The notes beneath the pieces were generated by a model. That model saw only the letters and a program-made list of their open reading frames with translations. It made no database searches and was not told where the DNA came from. Both the position numbers and the translations under genes were made by a program. Shown here piece by piece: positions 5,869-8,865 of a DNA stretch of 8,865 nucleotides (position 1 is the stretch's first letter; the number at the start of each line of letters is the position of its first letter). The DNA is from an uncultured Tabrizicola sp. (GTDB lineage Bacteria; Pseudomonadota; Alphaproteobacteria; Rhodobacterales; Rhodobacteraceae): contig CALLZQ010000632.1 of assembly GCA_937858255.1 (NCBI GenBank), forward strand, positions 1-8,865, written 5' to 3'.

Positions 5869-6248
5869 CCCTCGATCTCCAAAATGATGAAAGGACAACA
5901 GCCTCACCGGCGCAGGCCCGCAGGCCGCGCGTGGTTCCGCATCACAATTTACTCGGCAAGAACTGGCCCTTTCGGCGCCACCACCGGAATCAATGCCGCA
6001 ATTCGATGGCGCCGCAGAGCATTTTGTTCAATTTGTGACGAAAGTATGGAGCGGGCAAAGATGGGCCAGAACAATATCCCGTACGGAACCAATATTGTTC
6101 CGCAAACGGAAACCATGTTCACCTTGTCCCTCATCCAGCATCGAATCGCTGCCCAGACCGATTCGTTTCGGATTCGCCATGCGAATTCCCCAAAAATACC
6201 ATATCCTCAGGCTTGACTGCCGGCCTCACCCTGCGCGGAGGACCCCAG
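5869..6248. promoter_or_regulatory. Divergent intergenic region with several inverted repeats
   Basis: These 380 bases separate the start codons of the repeat-protein gene (-) and the kinase-like gene (+) and are visibly richer in A+T than the flanks. They contain inverted repeats: GAACAATAT/ATATTGTTC (6069-6077 and 6092-6100), TTCCG/CGGAA (6098-6102 and 6107-6111), CGAATCG/CGATTCG (6142-6148 and 6159-6165) and ATTCGC/GCGAAT (6172-6177 and 6181-6186). Possible + strand promoter elements are TTCACC (6118) and TCGAAT (6141), 17 bases apart, but the match is only moderate. A 61-codon minus-strand frame (5949-6134) has poor codon use and no strong ribosome binding site, so I do not call it a gene. 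Confidence 0.5.
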
Positions 6249-7304
6249 ATGGGCAGCGACGGCACGGACGACAGACAGGAAAGGATGCGCGCCGCGGCCG
6301 AAGAGCTGCTGGGCGAAAAGGTGTTGCGCATTTCGGCCCCCGGCGGCGAGGGGCGTGCCAGTCTGCGCCTGCATTTGCCCAGCGGTGATGTCATCGGCAC
6401 GCTCCGGCCGAATTTCCGCCGCACCCATCTTGAGGCCTATGTGCTGACAGAACTGTCGCGGCATTGCGACGAGGTTCCGCGCTGCCTGGGGGTTGTCGGC
6501 GAGATCATGTTCCAATCCGACGTCGGCGAGCGCCGCCTGAACATCGAGATCGCCAAGGCCAAGACCCGCAGCCGCGTCGATCTGGCGGATGAGGCGGTCA
6601 GCGCAATTTTCCGCATACAGGCCGCCGCCCGCAAGACCGACCTGCACCAGATCATGCCGCATCTGGGCGACAGCCGCGAATGGGCTGGCCATCTGGCCAA
6701 TGCCGCCTCGGTGCTGGAACCCTTTGGCCCCGGCATTTCGGCCAAATATGATCGCAAAGCCGCGGCGGCCCGCATCGCCTCGGCAGGGCGGCAATTCGTG
6801 AAATGGGACTGCCGCTCGGGCAATGCGGCGCTGGACGGGGCGGGAAAACTGCGCTGGTTCGATTTTGAATATTCCGGCCTGCGCCATGGGGCCGAGGATC
6901 TGGCCTGGCTGATCGGGGACGAAAGCTGGCCCTTGTCGCCGCAGATCATGCTTGATCTGGTGAACGATCATTTCGATCCCACCTGCGGACACAGCCGGGA
7001 GGATTATATCGACTTCCTCTCGGCCTATACTGCGCTGCACTGCATCCAGCGGATCAAGCTGGTGCTGAATGAGGCCGAGAAACACGGCTGGAAATCCAAG
7101 GCCCGGGTGCGCGACCGCGATGACGCCGGGGTGCATCCTGAATTTCTGGCACATATCGCCGGTGTTGGTGCCTTTTATGCCGAAAGGTCGCCGGTGACGG
7201 CGGCGCTGACGCGCAATTTCGAGGCAACCGAGGCGCATTTCCGCGCGATGATCGCCCAGGCCGAGGCAGAGCTTGCCGCAGCCCCGGGCCGGCGTCAGGC
7301 CTAG
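6249..7304 (+). CDS. Kinase-like protein of the aminoglycoside/choline phosphotransferase fold
   Basis: A 351-residue protein with the C-lobe motifs of the APH/choline-kinase superfamily. KWDCRSGNAAL (185-195) aligns with the catalytic loop HGDxxxxN, and WFDFEYSG (203-210) with the metal-binding DFE segment, followed by EDLAWL as in many APH proteins. Asp187, Asn192 and Asp205 are kept, but the loop His is Lys and the Gly is Trp. In the N-lobe the strand GDVIGTLRPNFRRTHLEAYVLTEL shows the alpha-C Glu (Glu62), while the usual beta-3 Lys appears to be Arg. These changes could mean altered chemistry or a weak kinase; the substrate is unknown. The ATG at 6249 follows GGAGGA with a six-base spacer and beats the TTG at 6213. 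The downstream acyltransferase gene is in the same frame, separated by TAG GAA. Confidence 0.7.
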   Translation: MGSDGTDDRQERMRAAAEELLGEKVLRISAPGGEGRASLRLHLPSGDVIGTLRPNFRRTHLEAYVLTELSRHCDEVPRCLGVVGEIMFQSDVGERRLNIEIAKAKTRSRVDLADEAVSAIFRIQAAARKTDLHQIMPHLGDSREWAGHLANAASVLEPFGPGISAKYDRKAAAARIASAGRQFVKWDCRSGNAALDGAGKLRWFDFEYSGLRHGAEDLAWLIGDESWPLSPQIMLDLVNDHFDPTCGHSREDYIDFLSAYTALHCIQRIKLVLNEAEKHGWKSKARVRDRDDAGVHPEFLAHIAGVGAFYAERSPVTAALTRNFEATEAHFRAMIAQAEAELAAAPGRRQA

Positions 7305-7307
7305 GAA

Positions 7308-8546
7308 ATGGACAGCCAGCATCCTCCCGCAGCGCATGGCGACCCGGGCGGTGAAGCTGCCCCGCCCCTGCATGTCGAGGAAATCTCCGCTTTCGAGGAT
7401 TTCGCCCGGCTGAAATCGGTTTGGACGGCGCTGCTGGACCGCGACCCGGAATCGGGCCTGTTTCTGTCCTGGCCCTGGCTGGCCGAGGCTTTTGCCCGCC
7501 ATCCGGGCCGCTGGAAGGTGCTTGCGGTGCGGGAAGGCGCGCGGAACGGGCGCTATCTCTGCTTTCTGCCGCTAAAGCTGCGGCTGCATTGGAGCCGGTC
7601 GGAACAAGTGTTGCAGACCCAGATCGACCCGGGCGGGCGGCTGGGATTCAGCGAATACACCGGTTTTCTGTGCGACCCGGACGCGGAAGCGCGCGCCATC
7701 CCCGCCCTTGCCCGCCATCTGGCCGGGCGGCCTTGGGCCGATCTGGCGTTACGTTACGAACCGACGGGGCGTCGCTCTGCCCTTTTTGCGGCGGCCTTTC
7801 CTGCCGAGGCTTTCCGCGTGGTCTGGCAGCCCTATCGCATCAATGGGGGCAGTACCAACAACCTGCTCTGCCCCGGGATCGACCTGCCCGACAGCTATGA
7901 GCGCTATCTGGAAACCGGCCCCGGCAGCAATACGCGGCAAAAACTGCGCCGCTTTGCGCGCAGATATCTCGACAGCGGCGAGATGCACCTGAGCTTTGCC
8001 GATGCGACCAGTTTTCAGCGGGATCTCGACGGGATGATGGGGTTCTGGCGGACCAAATGGGCGCCGCTGAAAGACCCAGACAATCTGGCCGCGCTCGAGG
8101 CGAATTACCGGCAGATGATGACCGACAGCCTGAGGTTGGATGCCCTGGTGATGCCGGTGCTGTGGCGGGGCGATCAGATCCTGGGGGCGGTGGGGGGGGT
8201 CGCCGATCACGGCCGGGGCCATCTGGGCTTTGGCGTTTTGGGGCGGGATCCCGCCTCGGACGACCCGGCGATTGGATTGTTGCTGCATGCGGCTGCGATC
8301 CGCTGGGCCATTGATCGCGGTTTCCGCCGGTACGATTTCGGCCATGGCGATGAGCCCTATAAATACACCTTTGGCGCCAAGGACCGCGAGACATTCAACC
8401 TGGGCATCACGCGCCGGGACCGTCGGGCCGAGGTTTTCGACCCGTTCTGTCTGCCAGAAGCATTACGCCGCGCCCGCGACGCCGCGGAACAGGGGCGGGC
8501 CGAGCAATCCTTGGCGATCCTGCGGCAAATCGCGCCACCGGCCTAG
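7308..8546 (+). CDS. GNAT-superfamily acyltransferase, CelD/BioF2-like (Acetyltransf_6 type)
   Basis: A 412-residue protein of the CelD/BcsL-like family, whose members carry a C-terminal GNAT domain and are often found near exopolysaccharide or surface-modification genes. Diagnostic features are the N-terminal LFLSWPWLAEAF (51-62), the basic SNTRQKLRR stretch (207-215), a SDDPAIGLLLHAAAIRWAI helix region (317-335) that would bind acyl-CoA, and the family hallmark YDFGHGDEPYKYTFGA (342-357). It is soluble, with no signal peptide or membrane helix. The acyl acceptor is unknown. The ATG starts four bases after the stop of the kinase-like gene; AGG at 7297-7299, inside that gene, is the only reasonable Shine-Dalgarno (eight-base spacer), so translation is probably coupled. 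The C-terminus (about 383-412) is Ala/Arg/Gln-rich and helical. Confidence 0.85.
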   Translation: MDSQHPPAAHGDPGGEAAPPLHVEEISAFEDFARLKSVWTALLDRDPESGLFLSWPWLAEAFARHPGRWKVLAVREGARNGRYLCFLPLKLRLHWSRSEQVLQTQIDPGGRLGFSEYTGFLCDPDAEARAIPALARHLAGRPWADLALRYEPTGRRSALFAAAFPAEAFRVVWQPYRINGGSTNNLLCPGIDLPDSYERYLETGPGSNTRQKLRRFARRYLDSGEMHLSFADATSFQRDLDGMMGFWRTKWAPLKDPDNLAALEANYRQMMTDSLRLDALVMPVLWRGDQILGAVGGVADHGRGHLGFGVLGRDPASDDPAIGLLLHAAAIRWAIDRGFRRYDFGHGDEPYKYTFGAKDRETFNLGITRRDRRAEVFDPFCLPEALRRARDAAEQGRAEQSLAILRQIAPPA

Positions 8547-8575
8547 ACTGGATTCAGAAACTTTGGTTCACCAAT

Positions 8576-8604
8576 CGCCCCGCAACCGGGGCGCGGTATT
8601 ATCT
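8576..8604 (+). terminator. Probable terminator of the kinase-like/acyltransferase pair
   Basis: A 7-bp GC stem (8576-8582 with 8587-8593, loop CAAC) lies 29 bases after the acyltransferase stop and is followed by CGGTATTATCT. The T-run is interrupted, so it may be weak. It may also serve the converging small minus-strand gene. Confidence 0.5.
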
Positions 8605-8610
8605 ACAGCC

Positions 8611-8751
8611 CTAGCGACCAGCCGAAACTGCGCCAATGCGCGCGTTTCCGTCCTGAACCGCCCAGGCGGCGGGGGAAAGATCAAGGATACCGGCAAGGGC
8701 CGGAACAGCCATCAGCGTAATAGAAGCCAGAAACCACAGTCGGATGGTCAT
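8611..8751 (-). CDS. Possible small exported peptide (46 aa)
   Basis: A 46-codon frame starts at the ATG at 8751, nine bases after a good Shine-Dalgarno (AAGAAGG). It encodes a short basic start (MTIR), a hydrophobic core and an Ala-x-Ala site (VPALA|G, about residue 20-21), which together form a convincing Sec signal peptide. The mature part would be only about 26 residues (GILDLSPAAWAVQDGNARIG...). The frame is open upstream to a GTG at 8829, but that extension has no comparable ribosome binding site. It converges with the acyltransferase gene. No family is recognised, and a frame this short could arise by chance; the ribosome binding site plus signal peptide is what argues for it. Confidence 0.42.
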   Translation of the reverse strand: MTIRLWFLASITLMAVPALAGILDLSPAAWAVQDGNARIGAVSAGR

Positions 8752-8865
8752 GATAAAAGACCTTCTTGCGCATGTCGCAATGCAGAAGAGTAAAACCACG
8801 AACACGGGCAAAACACTCAATAAACCCACTCTAACGTGATTCTCTGCACCGCAGAAGTCAGGAAT
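8752..8865. other. Window-end region upstream of the small peptide gene
   Basis: Apart from an upstream extension of the small peptide frame, no gene was found here. The region is A-rich on the + strand and presumably carries the small gene's promoter, but no clear -35/-10 pair could be assigned. Confidence 0.3.

Noticed and set aside
5949..6134. 61-codon minus-strand hydrophobic frame in the divergent intergenic region
   Set aside because: Poor ribosome binding site, several rare ATA codons unlike the neighbours, and overlap with the inverted-repeat cluster.
4732..6216. + strand collagen-like frame (Gly-Pro-Thr-Gly-Pro-Leu repeats, 494 codons)
   Set aside because: Tempting as a bacterial collagen-like protein, but it is antisense to the better supported gene, the repeat residues vary freely, and its tail runs through the divergent promoter region with unnatural composition.
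6207..7502. Minus-strand 431-codon frame opposite the kinase-like gene
   Set aside because: Antisense shadow. The + strand gene has a strong ribosome binding site and APH-type motifs, while this frame has none.

Overview
The window reads as a piece of chromosome from an alphaproteobacterium, most likely Rhodobacteraceae (Paracoccus/Rhodobacter-like). This rests on the high GC content, strong C/G bias at third codon positions, and the protein types: an SAM-dependent PmtA-type phospholipid methyltransferase next to a short-form phosphatidylserine decarboxylase and phosphatidylserine synthase. No rRNA, tRNA, CRISPR array, insertion sequence or phage gene was seen.

Bases 1-432: the 3' end of an M3-family oligoendopeptidase F gene (+) closes at a strong GC hairpin. 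It converges there with a minus-strand block. In order of transcription (right to left) that block is psd - pssA - pmtA - small lipoprotein - Gfo/Idh/MocA oxidoreductase (4025 down to 432). The first three overlap or abut (ATGA at psd/pssA, TGA|ATG at pssA/pmtA). Together they encode CDP-diacylglycerol to phosphatidylserine to phosphatidylethanolamine to (methylated) phosphatidylcholine. The lipoprotein and oxidoreductase each follow after 62 bases. A LacI-type near-palindrome lies just upstream of the oxidoreductase, so that gene may have its own sugar-responsive control.

Bases 4026-4359 hold no convincing gene. They carry two minus-strand hairpins followed by the same short T-run motif, with an extended imperfect hairpin between them. 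This could be a structured psd leader, a small RNA, or simply intergenic DNA.

Bases 4360-5868 (-) encode the most unusual protein in the window. It has 502 residues: a Gly-rich N-terminus, 49 uninterrupted copies of a GGTKGS hexapeptide (18-base DNA unit, 882 bases), and a very acidic C-terminal region. DNA variation between units falls almost entirely on synonymous positions of this frame, so this frame is the selected one. The antisense Pro-rich and collagen-like frames are shadows.

A 380-base divergent intergenic region rich in inverted repeats separates it from a + strand pair. The pair is an aminoglycoside-phosphotransferase-fold kinase-like protein with a divergent catalytic loop (6249-7304) and a CelD/BioF2-type GNAT acyltransferase (7308-8546). 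The two share one reading frame and are separated only by TAG GAA. The divergent repeat protein / kinase-like / acyltransferase arrangement is the best candidate here for an undescribed system, but a functional link is inference from gene order only. A terminator hairpin and a possible small exported peptide gene (-) close the window.
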